From Bacteroidota bacterium (GTDB lineage Bacteria; Bacteroidota; Bacteroidia; Chitinophagales; Saprospiraceae), in the NCBI GenBank assembly GCA_030147525.1, contig JASBVF010000012.1, positions 105,307-169,306 of the forward strand: a DNA stretch of 64,000 nucleotides, in the 5' to 3' direction. The position numbers and the translations under genes are program-made. Below the pieces are notes generated by a model that was not told the DNA's origin, did not search any database, and saw only the letters and a program-made list of their open reading frames with translations. Shown here piece after piece: positions 53,701 to 61,254 of the stretch. Every line of letters begins with the position of its first letter. The first letter of the stretch is position 1.

Positions 53701-56439
53701 ACCTGCGCCCAGCAGCAACTCACGCTCAGCGCTTCGGCCTCGACGGGTGCCATTTTTATCTACCAGTGGACGACGCCGGACGGGAATATTTTGAGTGGTG
53801 AAACGACCCTCACGCCCGTCATCGACGCCCCCGGCGCTTACCTGCTCACGGTGACGAATACCCAGAACGGCTGTACCGCCGCTGACGCCGTCGTGGTGGA
53901 GGAGGATGTTGAAATCCCGATGGCGGAAGCGGGGCCGCCGGCGCAGTTGTCCTGCACGGTGACGGATACCCAACTCGACGGCACGGGATCATCCACCGGC
54001 CCAGGTTTCACCTACCTTTGGACGACCGCTAACGGGAATATCACTGCCGGTTCCAACACGCTGACCCCATCCATCAATGCCCCGGGAACTTACACGCTGA
54101 CGGTGACGAACTCTGCCAACGGCTGCATTGCCAGCGACCTCGTGGTTATTTCACAAAATGCCAGCGCACCCACAGCCAATGCCGGACCTACTGGTTTCAT
54201 TACCTGCAACCAGTCCACCGTCACGCTCGACGGCAGCAGCTCCAGCAGCGGCCCCGGTTTCAGCTACCAGTGGACGACGCAGGACGGCAGCATCCAAAGC
54301 GGCGCCACGACGCTTGCCCCCATGGTGGATGCCCCCGGCACTTACCTGCTCGCCGTCACCAACACGTCGAACAACTGCCAGTCGCTGGCCAGCGTGATGG
54401 TAGTGGATTTCACCCAACCGCCCGGCGTTAGCATCGGCGCACCGGACAAACTGACTTGCATGGATTCAACAGTGGTGCTTAGCGCAACGGTGTCCGGCGG
54501 CAGCTCGCTCGTGTGGAGTTGGGCCGGGCCGGGGATCTTAAGCGGTGAAACGACGTCCTCGCCCGTCGTCGATGCTCCCGGAACTTACGCCGTGACGGTG
54601 ACGAACCAATTGAGCGGTTGCTCGTCAACGGCCTCGGCTGCGGTGACGCAGGACACGGCAGCACCCTCGGCGATGGTGGCAGCCCCATCGGTTTTGACTT
54701 GTGTTTTGGATGAAATTACGCTGAATGGCAGCGGGTCGAGCACGGGGCTGGATTTCACCTATTTTTGGACAACCGCTAACGGGAGTTTTGTTTCCGGTGA
54801 AACGACCCTCACGCCCAACGTGGACGCCCCTGGTACTTACATTTTGACGGTAACGAATCAACAAAACGGCTGCACCGCCGCCGCCACGACTACCGCCACG
54901 GCAAACACGACTCCACCCGTCGCTGAGGCGGGCATGGCGCCGTCTTTCGGCTGCGCCCCCGGCGGTACGCTGGTGCTGGACGGCAGCGGGTCGAGTTCGG
55001 GGCCGGGTTTCAGCTACGGCTGGACGACGGCGGACGGCAGTATTTCATTAGGGGCAAATACGCTTTCGCCCACCATTGCTGCTCCCGGAACTTATGTTTT
55101 GACGGTGACGAATCAGCAAAACGGTTGCACAGACTCGGACTCCGTCACGGTTTTGGACAACGGCGGGCCGCCTGTGGCTGCCATCGCCCAGCCGGGGATG
55201 CTGACTTGTGCCATGCCGCAGCTTTCGTTGGATGGTTCGGGGTCGTCGGCGGGGCCGCAAATTTCCTACGCATGGACGACAGCTGACGGGAATATTTTGA
55301 CAGGAGCAACCTCGCCCAATTCACTCATCGACGCTCCGGGTACGTACCAATTGCTTGTTTTAAATACAGCAAACGGCTGCAAGGATAGCACCCAAGTGGC
55401 TGTTTTTCAGAACATTACCCCGCCCGGTGCATCCGCTACGGCGGACACGATTACCTGCAAGGAACTGGAAGTGGCCCTCACCGGCAGCAGCCCCACGCTC
55501 AATGTCACCTACCTCTGGACGACGCAGGACGGCCATTTTCTTTTTGGTGAAACTTCGCCCACGCCCGGCGTGGACGCCACTGGCACTTACACGCTCACGG
55601 TGACGAACCCTGCAAACGGCTGCACTTCCACGGCCAGCGTGACCGTGGTCGAGGTGTTGCTGGAGGATTTCGTTTTTGAAATAAAAAACCCGGACTGCGT
55701 GACGGGCGTTGGGCAAATTGTTTTCACCAGCACCACCGGCGGCACGCCACCCTTCCGCTACTCCATCGACGGCGGGGCGAGTTTCTCGACGGAGCCGGTT
55801 TTTGAAAACCTGGCGCCCGGTATTTACGACCTTGTGGTGAAGGACGACGAAAACTGCAAGCTGACCGGCACGGTGATGCTGGCCGATCCGCCCGCCATTA
55901 CGATTGACCTGGAGCCGACGGTGACGTTGTACCTCGGCGATACCTGGCAGTTTGACCCTCAACTGAATATTTCACCCAACTCCCTTGCTGAAATCGAGTG
56001 GACGCCGGCGGACGGGTTGAGTTGCACGGACTGCCTCCGCCCCGAACTGACGCCCCTGTACGATGCCGTTTTTACCCTGAAAATCACAGATGTGAACGGC
56101 TGCACGGCCACGGCCAGCACGGCTGTGACGGTGTTGCGGCGGCTGGATGTTTACGTCCCGAACGCCTTTTCCCCGAACGGCGATGGCATCAACGACTTGC
56201 TGATGATTTTTGCGAAAGCGAACCAGATTGCGGTGGTGCGGAGTTTCAAAATTTTCACCCGCTGGGGCGAGTCGGTGTTCGTTCAGTCCGATTTTCAGCC
56301 GAACGATCCGGCGTATGGCTGGGACGGTAGGCACCGGGGGAAACCGCTGGATGTAGGCGTGTATGCCTGGTTTGCGGAGGTGGAATTGTTGAACGGCGAG
56401 CGGGTGGTGTTGAAGGGGGATGTGACGTTGGTGCGGTGA
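50752..56439 (+). CDS. Giant repeat adhesin with T9SS type B (gliding-motility C-terminal) domain
   Basis: 1895 residues from the ATG at 50752, which starts the signal peptide (MNNHYTRLLLPLLLSSLIPHSSFSQ); the upstream in-frame ATG lacks one. Order: one PKD/Ig-like module, a CenC-like carbohydrate-binding domain (about 51045-51545, TNGAFEAGNVGF to DDFALDDIAM), sixteen tandem PKD/Ig-like modules of about 85 residues (LDGSGSSxGxxFxYxWTT ... GTYxLTVTNxxNGCTA), a SprB-like repeat (GTPPFRYSIDGGASF), and the CHU_C domain (VPNAFSPNGDGINDLLMIF; TRWGESVF; GWDGRHRGKPLDVGVYAW). Most modules have two Cys, likely a disulfide. It would be exported by the type IX system and serve adhesion or gliding. Confidence 0.93.
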   Translation: MNNHYTRLLLPLLLSSLIPHSSFSQCPLTVNAGPDQVVCNPGGAATLSGSVIGNSLGFAWTPTTGLSNPNSLTPTATVTGPATYTLTAQAIDPSAPNLVTNGAFEAGNVGFTSSYTFNPQPITPGTYVITTSPSLVLSSFPPCDDHTFGNGTGNMLLVNGAGTPGANVWCQTIPVMPNTFYVMSAWVASSPISPPQLQFNVNGSPVGNPFQTSGGGCNWQQFSATWNSGASATATVCIVSLNSGNGLFGDDFALDDIAMSAACSVSDQVSVSVAQVDAVLPFSVFLPCNAAQTGIQLDGSASTSGPGISYQWTGPGILSGANTPVATVNATGNYTLTVTYTNGPTVCTDAASIDVLPDPNIVIAGANAPNNLNCDFPNVTLDGGGSSSGPTISYGWTYVPGPGGVPPGIVSGGASQYPTVNQPGVYTLTVTNSVSGCTATASVAVTANFTQPTASASVSDTLDCLTATLTLSGTGSSTGAQFAYFWTHSPGGGIVSGANTLNNCIVDAPGTYTLTVENQQNGCTAVAFAVVVENVTPPIAAAAAPNNLDCATPTVQLDGSGSSTGTSFTYNWTTANGNITAGATTLTPTVNLAGTYILTVTNAANGCTATASATVSGNATVPVAEAGPAMMLGCSGNPVQLNGSGSSSGANFTYLWTTSGSGILNGETTLTPQVNAPGQYFLTVTNTANGCTAVDSVAVTQNASAPTVVIAQPDTLDCETTSLTLDASGSSGGEISWTFTPPSGGAGGGFVNGEATLTPVVDAPGVYTLTLTEQGSGCSASASVTVVQDTVSPNASAGPDVTLTCISPTATLDGSGSSTGVNFTYQWAYTPPSGGAGGGFVSGETTPTPDIDGPGTYILTVANTANGCTATDTVFVFENITPPIAEAGEPATLTCAEPIATLDGSGSSQGLNFTYSWTFTPPPGGGTGGIVSGATTLTPEVDENGLYFLTVTDIVNGCTAVDSVAVGVFASFPSVQIAPADTLTCAQQQLTLSASASTGAIFIYQWTTPDGNILSGETTLTPVIDAPGAYLLTVTNTQNGCTAADAVVVEEDVEIPMAEAGPPAQLSCTVTDTQLDGTGSSTGPGFTYLWTTANGNITAGSNTLTPSINAPGTYTLTVTNSANGCIASDLVVISQNASAPTANAGPTGFITCNQSTVTLDGSSSSSGPGFSYQWTTQDGSIQSGATTLAPMVDAPGTYLLAVTNTSNNCQSLASVMVVDFTQPPGVSIGAPDKLTCMDSTVVLSATVSGGSSLVWSWAGPGILSGETTSSPVVDAPGTYAVTVTNQLSGCSSTASAAVTQDTAAPSAMVAAPSVLTCVLDEITLNGSGSSTGLDFTYFWTTANGSFVSGETTLTPNVDAPGTYILTVTNQQNGCTAAATTTATANTTPPVAEAGMAPSFGCAPGGTLVLDGSGSSSGPGFSYGWTTADGSISLGANTLSPTIAAPGTYVLTVTNQQNGCTDSDSVTVLDNGGPPVAAIAQPGMLTCAMPQLSLDGSGSSAGPQISYAWTTADGNILTGATSPNSLIDAPGTYQLLVLNTANGCKDSTQVAVFQNITPPGASATADTITCKELEVALTGSSPTLNVTYLWTTQDGHFLFGETSPTPGVDATGTYTLTVTNPANGCTSTASVTVVEVLLEDFVFEIKNPDCVTGVGQIVFTSTTGGTPPFRYSIDGGASFSTEPVFENLAPGIYDLVVKDDENCKLTGTVMLADPPAITIDLEPTVTLYLGDTWQFDPQLNISPNSLAEIEWTPADGLSCTDCLRPELTPLYDAVFTLKITDVNGCTATASTAVTVLRRLDVYVPNAFSPNGDGINDLLMIFAKANQIAVVRSFKIFTRWGESVFVQSDFQPNDPAYGWDGRHRGKPLDVGVYAWFAEVELLNGERVVLKGDVTLVR
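52970..52987. repeat. Palindrome CCCCTCCTTCAGGAGGGG inside the adhesin, copy 1
   Basis: 8-base perfect stem with a two-base loop, followed by CCGGGGGAGG. It encodes the extra loop TPPSGGAGGGF in one module where others have only TTANGN. Same orientation as copy 2. Confidence 0.75.
53240..53257. repeat. Palindrome CCCCTCCTTCAGGAGGGG inside the adhesin, copy 2
   Basis: Identical to copy 1, at the same place in the next module, with flank CCGGAGGAGG. Either carried by module duplication or inserted separately. Confidence 0.75.
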
Positions 56440-56532
56440 TTTAACAGAATATTTGATGCAAAAACCTGTAACGATTCCTCCCAATAACACACTAACAGAG
56501 GAAACCTAACCTGACCATCAAATTCTGAAGCC

Positions 56533-56715
56533 ATGAAAAAACATTTCAAAACCCGACTAGAAGCCATGGACTGGATCGCCGGTTACGCCGAAGACGAAGC
56601 ACAATTCGAAGTATTGCGGGAGCAGATCAATTTCAACTTCATTTACACCGGGACTTATTTCATCGAACTGGAAGAAAATGAATCTATTCCGGAGATCGTT
56701 TGGCTGGGAAAGTGA
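56533..56715 (+). CDS. Small protein of unknown function
   Basis: 60 residues (MKKHFKTRLEAMDWIAGYAEDE ... IPEIVWLGK). Acidic, predicted helix then beta hairpin, no signal peptide. Good coding character and a clean start, but no family recognised. It lies between the adhesin and the YebC gene. Confidence 0.55.
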   Translation: MKKHFKTRLEAMDWIAGYAEDEAQFEVLREQINFNFIYTGTYFIELEENESIPEIVWLGK

Positions 56716-56786
56716 TCCGGTGATTTTTAAAATACCAATCTGAATTTTTCTCTTACTTCTCTGGCGCAAGTTTTCAGCCGACTCCC

Positions 56787-56794
56787 TACTTTTG
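56787..56794 (+). promoter_or_regulatory. Possible -7 box of the YebC gene
   Basis: TACTTTTG fits TAnnTTTG; no clear TTTG at the usual distance upstream. If used, the whole hairpin at 56811-56897 lies in the 5' leader. Confidence 0.35.
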
Positions 56795-56810
56795 CACCCG
56801 TTTTAAAAAA

Positions 56811-56897
56811 AGGATGGAAGGATTGGAGGATGGAAGGATTGAAGAACACAACGTCTCAGCCCTTCCACCCTCCAATCCTTCCATCCTCCAATCCTTC
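56811..56897. repeat. Quasi-repeat hairpin (GGATTGGA / TCCAATCC) in the YebC leader
   Basis: Perfect 25-base stem (56817-56841 with 56873-56897) made of imperfect GGATTGGA/GGATGGAA units, loop 31 bases. The right arm ends five bases before the ATG at 56903. The same word (GGATTGGAGG) occurs in the coding start of the propeller gene near 48050. Confidence 0.88.
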
Positions 56898-56902
56898 AAA
56901 AA

Positions 56903-57625
56903 ATGGGAAGAGCGTTTGAATACCGTAAAGCACGAAAAATGAAGCGCTGGTCGAACATGGCCAAAGTCTTCACACGGGTGGGCCGTGAAATTGCCATCGC
57001 TGTAAAAGCCGGCGGTCCTGATCCGAACTACAACCCCCGCCTGCGCATGGCCGTCCAAAACGCCAAGGCTGCCAACATGCCAAAAGCGAATGTGGAAAGC
57101 GCCATTAAAAAAGCTTCGCAAAAGGACGCCGCCAACTACGACGAGGTCGTGTACGAGGGCTACGCTCCGCATGGCATCGCTGTGCTGGTGGAAACGGCAA
57201 CGGACAACACCACCCGCACCGTGGCCAACGTCCGTCACGTATTTTCCAAATACGGCGGCTCGCTTGGCACTTCTGGCTCCGTGGATTACATGTTTTCAAG
57301 GAAAGGCGTTTTCCAAGTGCCCAAAGATGCCATCGGCGACCGGGAAGAGTTCGAACTGGAAATGATCGACGCAGGCCTCGAAGATATCAAAGAGGAGGAC
57401 GACAGCCTGATGCTGTACTGCGCTTTCGCTGACTTCGGATCGCTCTCCAAAGCACTGGAAGACAAAGGCATTGAAGTGACGGAGAGTAAACTCGACCGGA
57501 TTCCTTCCGTTCACAAAAAACTATCCGACGAAGAGGCTGAAGAGGTGATCAAACTGATCGAAAAGATGGAGGAGGACGACGACGTGCAGTATGTTTACCA
57601 CACGATGGATATGAATGAAGAATGA
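56903..57625 (+). CDS. YebC/PmpR-family protein
   Basis: 240 residues, full length. Family N-terminus MGRAFEYRKARKMKRWSNMAKVFTRVGREI and the following RLRMAVQNAKAANMPKANVESAIKKA are well conserved. Known roles in the family: transcriptional regulation and, for some members, relief of ribosome stalling. Cytoplasmic. Its leader carries a long hairpin that ends next to the start codon, which could affect translation. Confidence 0.93.
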   Translation: MGRAFEYRKARKMKRWSNMAKVFTRVGREIAIAVKAGGPDPNYNPRLRMAVQNAKAANMPKANVESAIKKASQKDAANYDEVVYEGYAPHGIAVLVETATDNTTRTVANVRHVFSKYGGSLGTSGSVDYMFSRKGVFQVPKDAIGDREEFELEMIDAGLEDIKEEDDSLMLYCAFADFGSLSKALEDKGIEVTESKLDRIPSVHKKLSDEEAEEVIKLIEKMEEDDDVQYVYHTMDMNEE

Positions 57626-57674
57626 TGATCGATGAACGATGAACGATGAACAGGCCCATTCATCGTTCATCATT
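57625..57674. repeat. Quasi-repeat hairpin (GATGAAC / GTTCATC), likely transcription end
   Basis: Three GATGAAC-like units right after the YebC stop pair with ATTCATCGTTCATCATT (57658-57674). It lies between convergent genes and may act as a terminator for both, although no T tract longer than four is present. Confidence 0.65.
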
Positions 57675-57679
57675 TTAAT

Positions 57680-58288
57680 TTATAGTTCTTCAAAAACCGG
57701 CTCGATTTCCAGTTCGAAACCTTCCAGCGCCGAGGAAGTGATTTTGCCGGTTTCTACGACATAGCTCACCAGTTTGTAGCGCTCACCGGTCAGGGAATAC
57801 ACTTCGATGGACTTGTTTTTTGGATCAACCAGCCAATATTCCCGCACACCAAATTTTTCGTAGTTGTCTTTTTTAGCGCCACGGTCGTCGCCGGCGGTGG
57901 ATTTTGACAAGATTTCGATGACGAGGTCAGGCGCTCCCATGATCACCCCTTCTTTGTCGTCGATGATGAAGGAGCGTTCTTTTTTGATGAAAAGAATGTC
58001 CGGGTGGTAGGTGTTGTGGTCGTCGAGGACGACGTCCAGCGGTGCGTGAAACATTTCACCGGACTGGGTTTTCTCAGCGTAATGATCCAGCAAACGTTCG
58101 ATTTTTCTGGAAATCCGCTGGTGTTTGACGGTAGGGGATTGTTTTCTCACAAGTTCTCCGTTTATGAGTTCATACCAGGCTTCGTCATTGTCGTCGAACT
58201 CCATTTCCCTGAATTCCCGGTAGGTTATTTTTTTCTTCAGCACTTCCATTGGCTCAAATTTTTTCTCAAAATACTTAAAAGCAGCCAT
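57680..58288 (-). CDS. Uma2-family PD-(D/E)xK nuclease-like protein
   Basis: 202 residues (an internal Met at residue 14, MEVLKKKITYREF, is an alternative start). Uma2 features: YELINGELVRKQSPTVKH at the N-terminus, HPDILFI, and GAPDLVIEILSKST with the Asp and Glu of the nuclease core, then YEKFGVREYWLVDP. The family is widespread and its cellular role is unknown. It follows the amidohydrolase gene after 20 bases, so they probably share a transcript. Confidence 0.87.
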   Translation of the reverse strand: MAAFKYFEKKFEPMEVLKKKITYREFREMEFDDNDEAWYELINGELVRKQSPTVKHQRISRKIERLLDHYAEKTQSGEMFHAPLDVVLDDHNTYHPDILFIKKERSFIIDDKEGVIMGAPDLVIEILSKSTAGDDRGAKKDNYEKFGVREYWLVDPKNKSIEVYSLTGERYKLVSYVVETGKITSSALEGFELEIEPVFEEL

Positions 58289-58308
58289 GCAGGCAAGCCC
58301 CCGGCTTC

Positions 58309-59601
58309 TTACCGCTGCTTGTATTTCATCTGAAAACGCCGGTAAAGGATTTCCTGTTTGTTGTCGAGGTTGATTTCCCGGCCCTGGATGAAGGCGGAAG
58401 TCACTTTGGAAGTCCGCATGTCGAGTACGTCGCCCTCGGATATGAACAGGGTGGCGTCCTTTCCTGCCTCGATAGTTCCTACCTTTTTATCGATTCCATA
58501 AATTTTTGCGGTGCTGGAGGTCAGTGCTTTGATGGCGTCCTCGTAAGCCAGTCCGAATGGAATAGCCTGACCGGCCTGGAAAGGCAGGTTGCGCTGCTGC
58601 CAGTACTCCTCGTGGCTGAAACACCACTCCACACCTGCAGCCTGGAGCATGGCCGGCGTTTTGAAAGGCTGATCGATGTCTTCGTCCTCCCGGCCAGGCA
58701 GGCTTTGCGTGGAACGAATGACGACCGGCACGCCGTGGGATTTCAGAAAATCCGGGATCATCCAGCTGTCACGGCCACCGACGATGACGGGTTTGAGTTG
58801 AAATTTTTCAGCAAATAAAACAGCCTCCTGGATGGACTGCACATTGTCGGCGTGGATGAACAGCCGCTTACTGCTGTCGAAAACTCCCTTCATGGCCTCG
58901 AAGCGGAGGTTGGGTGTTTCGGGCTTCACTTTCTGGTGGTAGGCCTGGGCTTGTTTGAAAAACAGTTCTAACTCCTGCAACTGTTCGTCGTACTTTTCAT
59001 TTTTGATCACCCGTTGTTGCCGCCAATTGTAGCTGGAAGTGGCGGGCCAGTTGAGGTGCATGGCGATGTCGGTGGCGTAGGCGGCGTCTTCCCAGTTCCA
59101 GGCGTCGAGTTGCACGATGCTGGACGTGCCGGAGATGCGTCCGCCCTGCGGCGTAACTTCGGCCAGCAGAACCCCCATTGAGCGAACGGTCGGAGTTACT
59201 TCAGAGTCTGTGTTAAATGCGACGATAGACCGAATGTTGGGGTTCATGTCCCCGATTTCGTTATAGTCGTGCGTGGCACGAACGCCGCCAATCTCCGTCA
59301 GTCCGAGTGTGGAATTGGGGGCGATAAAGCCGGGGTAAAGGTGTTTGCCGGTGGCATCAACAACCTTGTGGTTCGGGAAATCCCGCTTTACGTTATTGTC
59401 GGCTACGACAGTGATTTTGCCGGCTTCAAAAGCCACAACACTGTTTTCGACAACTTGTCCGTTGCCCAGGTGGGCCGTTGCGCCACGCACTACAATGGCC
59501 TGGGTTTGTGGAGGTGCGACAACAGGGACATCCTGGGCGAATGTTTGCACAGCAAACAATAGCATGAAAGCAACAATCAGGGTGGCAAAACGAAATTTCA
59601 T
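58309..59601 (-). CDS. Exported amidohydrolase-family protein with degenerate metal site
   Basis: 430 residues with a signal peptide (KFRFATLIVAFMLLFAVQTFAQ). The composite-domain start (IVVRGATAHLGNGQVVENSVVAFEAGKITVV), the LYPGFIAPNSTLGLTE segment and the C-terminal KIYGIDKKVGTIEAGKDATLFI are typical of imidazolonepropionase-like amidohydrolases. The metal-binding HxH after PGFID is replaced by PNS, so normal hydrolysis is doubtful. Similar exported proteins occur in many Bacteroidota; function unknown. Confidence 0.85.
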   Translation of the reverse strand: MKFRFATLIVAFMLLFAVQTFAQDVPVVAPPQTQAIVVRGATAHLGNGQVVENSVVAFEAGKITVVADNNVKRDFPNHKVVDATGKHLYPGFIAPNSTLGLTEIGGVRATHDYNEIGDMNPNIRSIVAFNTDSEVTPTVRSMGVLLAEVTPQGGRISGTSSIVQLDAWNWEDAAYATDIAMHLNWPATSSYNWRQQRVIKNEKYDEQLQELELFFKQAQAYHQKVKPETPNLRFEAMKGVFDSSKRLFIHADNVQSIQEAVLFAEKFQLKPVIVGGRDSWMIPDFLKSHGVPVVIRSTQSLPGREDEDIDQPFKTPAMLQAAGVEWCFSHEEYWQQRNLPFQAGQAIPFGLAYEDAIKALTSSTAKIYGIDKKVGTIEAGKDATLFISEGDVLDMRTSKVTSAFIQGREINLDNKQEILYRRFQMKYKQR

Positions 59602-59689
59602 GAACTCAGTTTTTTATGAAAAATAAAAATACAATCCTTGGTGAACGGGGTCGCTGGCAAAGATAATAATCCTGCGTTCCTTTTTGATG

Positions 59690-61225
59690 CTAACTGCCGG
59701 CAGGTGATTTTTGCAGGCTGAAAACCACGTAGTGCTCGTTTTCGAACACCCGATTTTCCTCCCGAAGCGGTCCTTCCCCCCAATCTTTTTTATTGATGAA
59801 AATAAGCAGACAGCCTTTGTCCTCCAGGGTTTGACGATAGCCGGCGTCCAGCAATTGAGGACGTTGCGACAGCCAGCCTTTGCGGTGCGCAAAGTAGAGT
59901 TCCTGCGGATTAGCGTCTTCGCTGAAAAAAGCGACCCGGTCGCTGCGCTGACTGAGCGAGTCGGCGATGGTTTCCAGTTCCAGCTTGGGTTTTTCGGAAG
60001 GACGGACGCGGAAAGCGTCTTGCTGGTTAGCAACGCCCTCCACGGCGAGGGCCAGCAGGAGCAGCGTGCGCAGCCATTGCTGCGGAATCTGCGCCCAGGC
60101 ATACGCCGCCATCAGCGCCATCACCGGCACGAACGGGATGATGTAATAATTATGGTGGTAAAACGTCGCCCCGGACTTGAACATGTACCCCAGAAACACC
60201 ACCGACAGCAGTGAAAACACGAGCATCAGCTGCCGCTGCCGTTTCACAAAAATCAGCACCACCCCGGCCAGATACAGCCCGAACGCCACGTAACTTTTCA
60301 TCGCACTCACATAAAACCGCTCCGCCGTCTCCGGCAGGTCGGCAAGGATTTCACGGGCGCCCTCCAGCAGGTTGCGCATGGGGTAATGCTCGTAGCCGTA
60401 AGTTTCCACGATGTGCGGCAGCCAGCGGAAGTACCACCAGCCGCAAACGGCCAGTAAAATGCCACCCGCTGCGGCGATCCCGGCCTTCCGTTTTACCGGT
60501 ATTTTTTTTTGAAAAAACGGGATGAGCAGCACGCTGAACAGGAAACCGGAGGGGAGCTTACTTAACGCACCGGCGGTGCCGAGGAGGAGGAAGAGGAGGA
60601 GCGCCAGCCCCTGACCCCTAAAGGGGAACCACATTGGGAGGCGCCTGCGAACTTCCCCGTCTGGTTCCCCTTCAGGGGGCAGGGGCCGGGGCCGAGGCGC
60701 ATACAAATACCTCAAGCCAAACCACAGCCCCATCAGCACCAGCGAGACGCTGAACGTATCCGGCATAATGATTCTCGAATGGCCGAACCAGATGGAGGTG
60801 AGAAGGATGAGGGTGGCGGGGAGGGCGATGGACGGTGAACGGCTTGCGGTGGACGGTGGACGGTGGGTGTCGATGTATTTTTTGATTAAAAGATAGAAAA
60901 ACCACACGCCGAAACTCGAAACCACGAGGCTGATGAGGCGGCCGTACCAGTGCTGCCAGCCGAAAACTTCGGCGGTGAGGTAGATGAGGTAGTTGAACAG
61001 CGGGAACTCCTTGGCGGTGATACCGCTGAGGTCGCCGGCCATGTCCACCCGGCTGTAGAGGATGTTGTTGTCCACTTCAAGGAAGTTGCGGGCATACATG
61101 TTGGTGGTGGCCTGCCGCCAGTTGTGGTTGCGCTCCAGTGGCGGGTTGGTGATGCCGTAGAGCCGGATCAGGAAGAAGATCAGGATGAGGATGCGGGCGT
61201 CGGCGAGGTGGCGGAGGAGTTTCAA
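59690..61225 (-). CDS. ArnT/PMT-type membrane glycosyltransferase with an in-frame palindromic insert
   Basis: 511 residues with about 10 membrane helices. The N-terminal loop LERNHNWRQATTNMYARNFLE and the following FPLFNYLIYLTAEVFGWQHWYGRLIS fit GT39/GT83-like transferases that use polyprenyl-phosphate sugars. The loop near residues 180-206 (RPRPLPPEGEPDGEVRRR) is encoded by an inverted-repeat element, and the loop at about 119-132 (THRPPSTASRSPS) by CCACCGTCC-type quasi-repeats. Target glycan unknown. Next to a second transferase gene, 29 bases away. Confidence 0.85.
   Translation of the reverse strand: MKLLRHLADARILILIFFLIRLYGITNPPLERNHNWRQATTNMYARNFLEVDNNILYSRVDMAGDLSGITAKEFPLFNYLIYLTAEVFGWQHWYGRLISLVVSSFGVWFFYLLIKKYIDTHRPPSTASRSPSIALPATLILLTSIWFGHSRIIMPDTFSVSLVLMGLWFGLRYLYAPRPRPLPPEGEPDGEVRRRLPMWFPFRGQGLALLLFLLLGTAGALSKLPSGFLFSVLLIPFFQKKIPVKRKAGIAAAGGILLAVCGWWYFRWLPHIVETYGYEHYPMRNLLEGAREILADLPETAERFYVSAMKSYVAFGLYLAGVVLIFVKRQRQLMLVFSLLSVVFLGYMFKSGATFYHHNYYIIPFVPVMALMAAYAWAQIPQQWLRTLLLLALAVEGVANQQDAFRVRPSEKPKLELETIADSLSQRSDRVAFFSEDANPQELYFAHRKGWLSQRPQLLDAGYRQTLEDKGCLLIFINKKDWGEGPLREENRVFENEHYVVFSLQKSPAGS
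60608..60685. repeat. Inverted palindrome doublet inside a glycosyltransferase gene
   Basis: Arms of 24 bases (60608-60631 and 60662-60685) pair with two mismatches; each has a core palindrome (CCCCT-A/G-AAGGGG). The element keeps the reading frame open and codes for a Pro/Arg/Glu-rich loop between membrane helices. Confidence 0.8.
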
Positions 61226-61254
61226 AACGGGCGTTGGTTGGTGAAGGGGCGAAG

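Larger units (their letters stand above)
51580..55660 (+). repeat. Tandem array of sixteen ~255-base coding repeats
   Basis: The PKD-like modules of the adhesin are similar at DNA level too: blocks such as GGTGAAACGACCCTCACGCC recur at about 52750, 53799 and 54797. Such arrays can change module number by recombination. Confidence 0.85.

Noticed and set aside
51580..55660. CRISPR array in the repeated 51-56 kb region
   Set aside because: The repeats are coding modules of about 255 bases with no short identical repeats and unique spacers.
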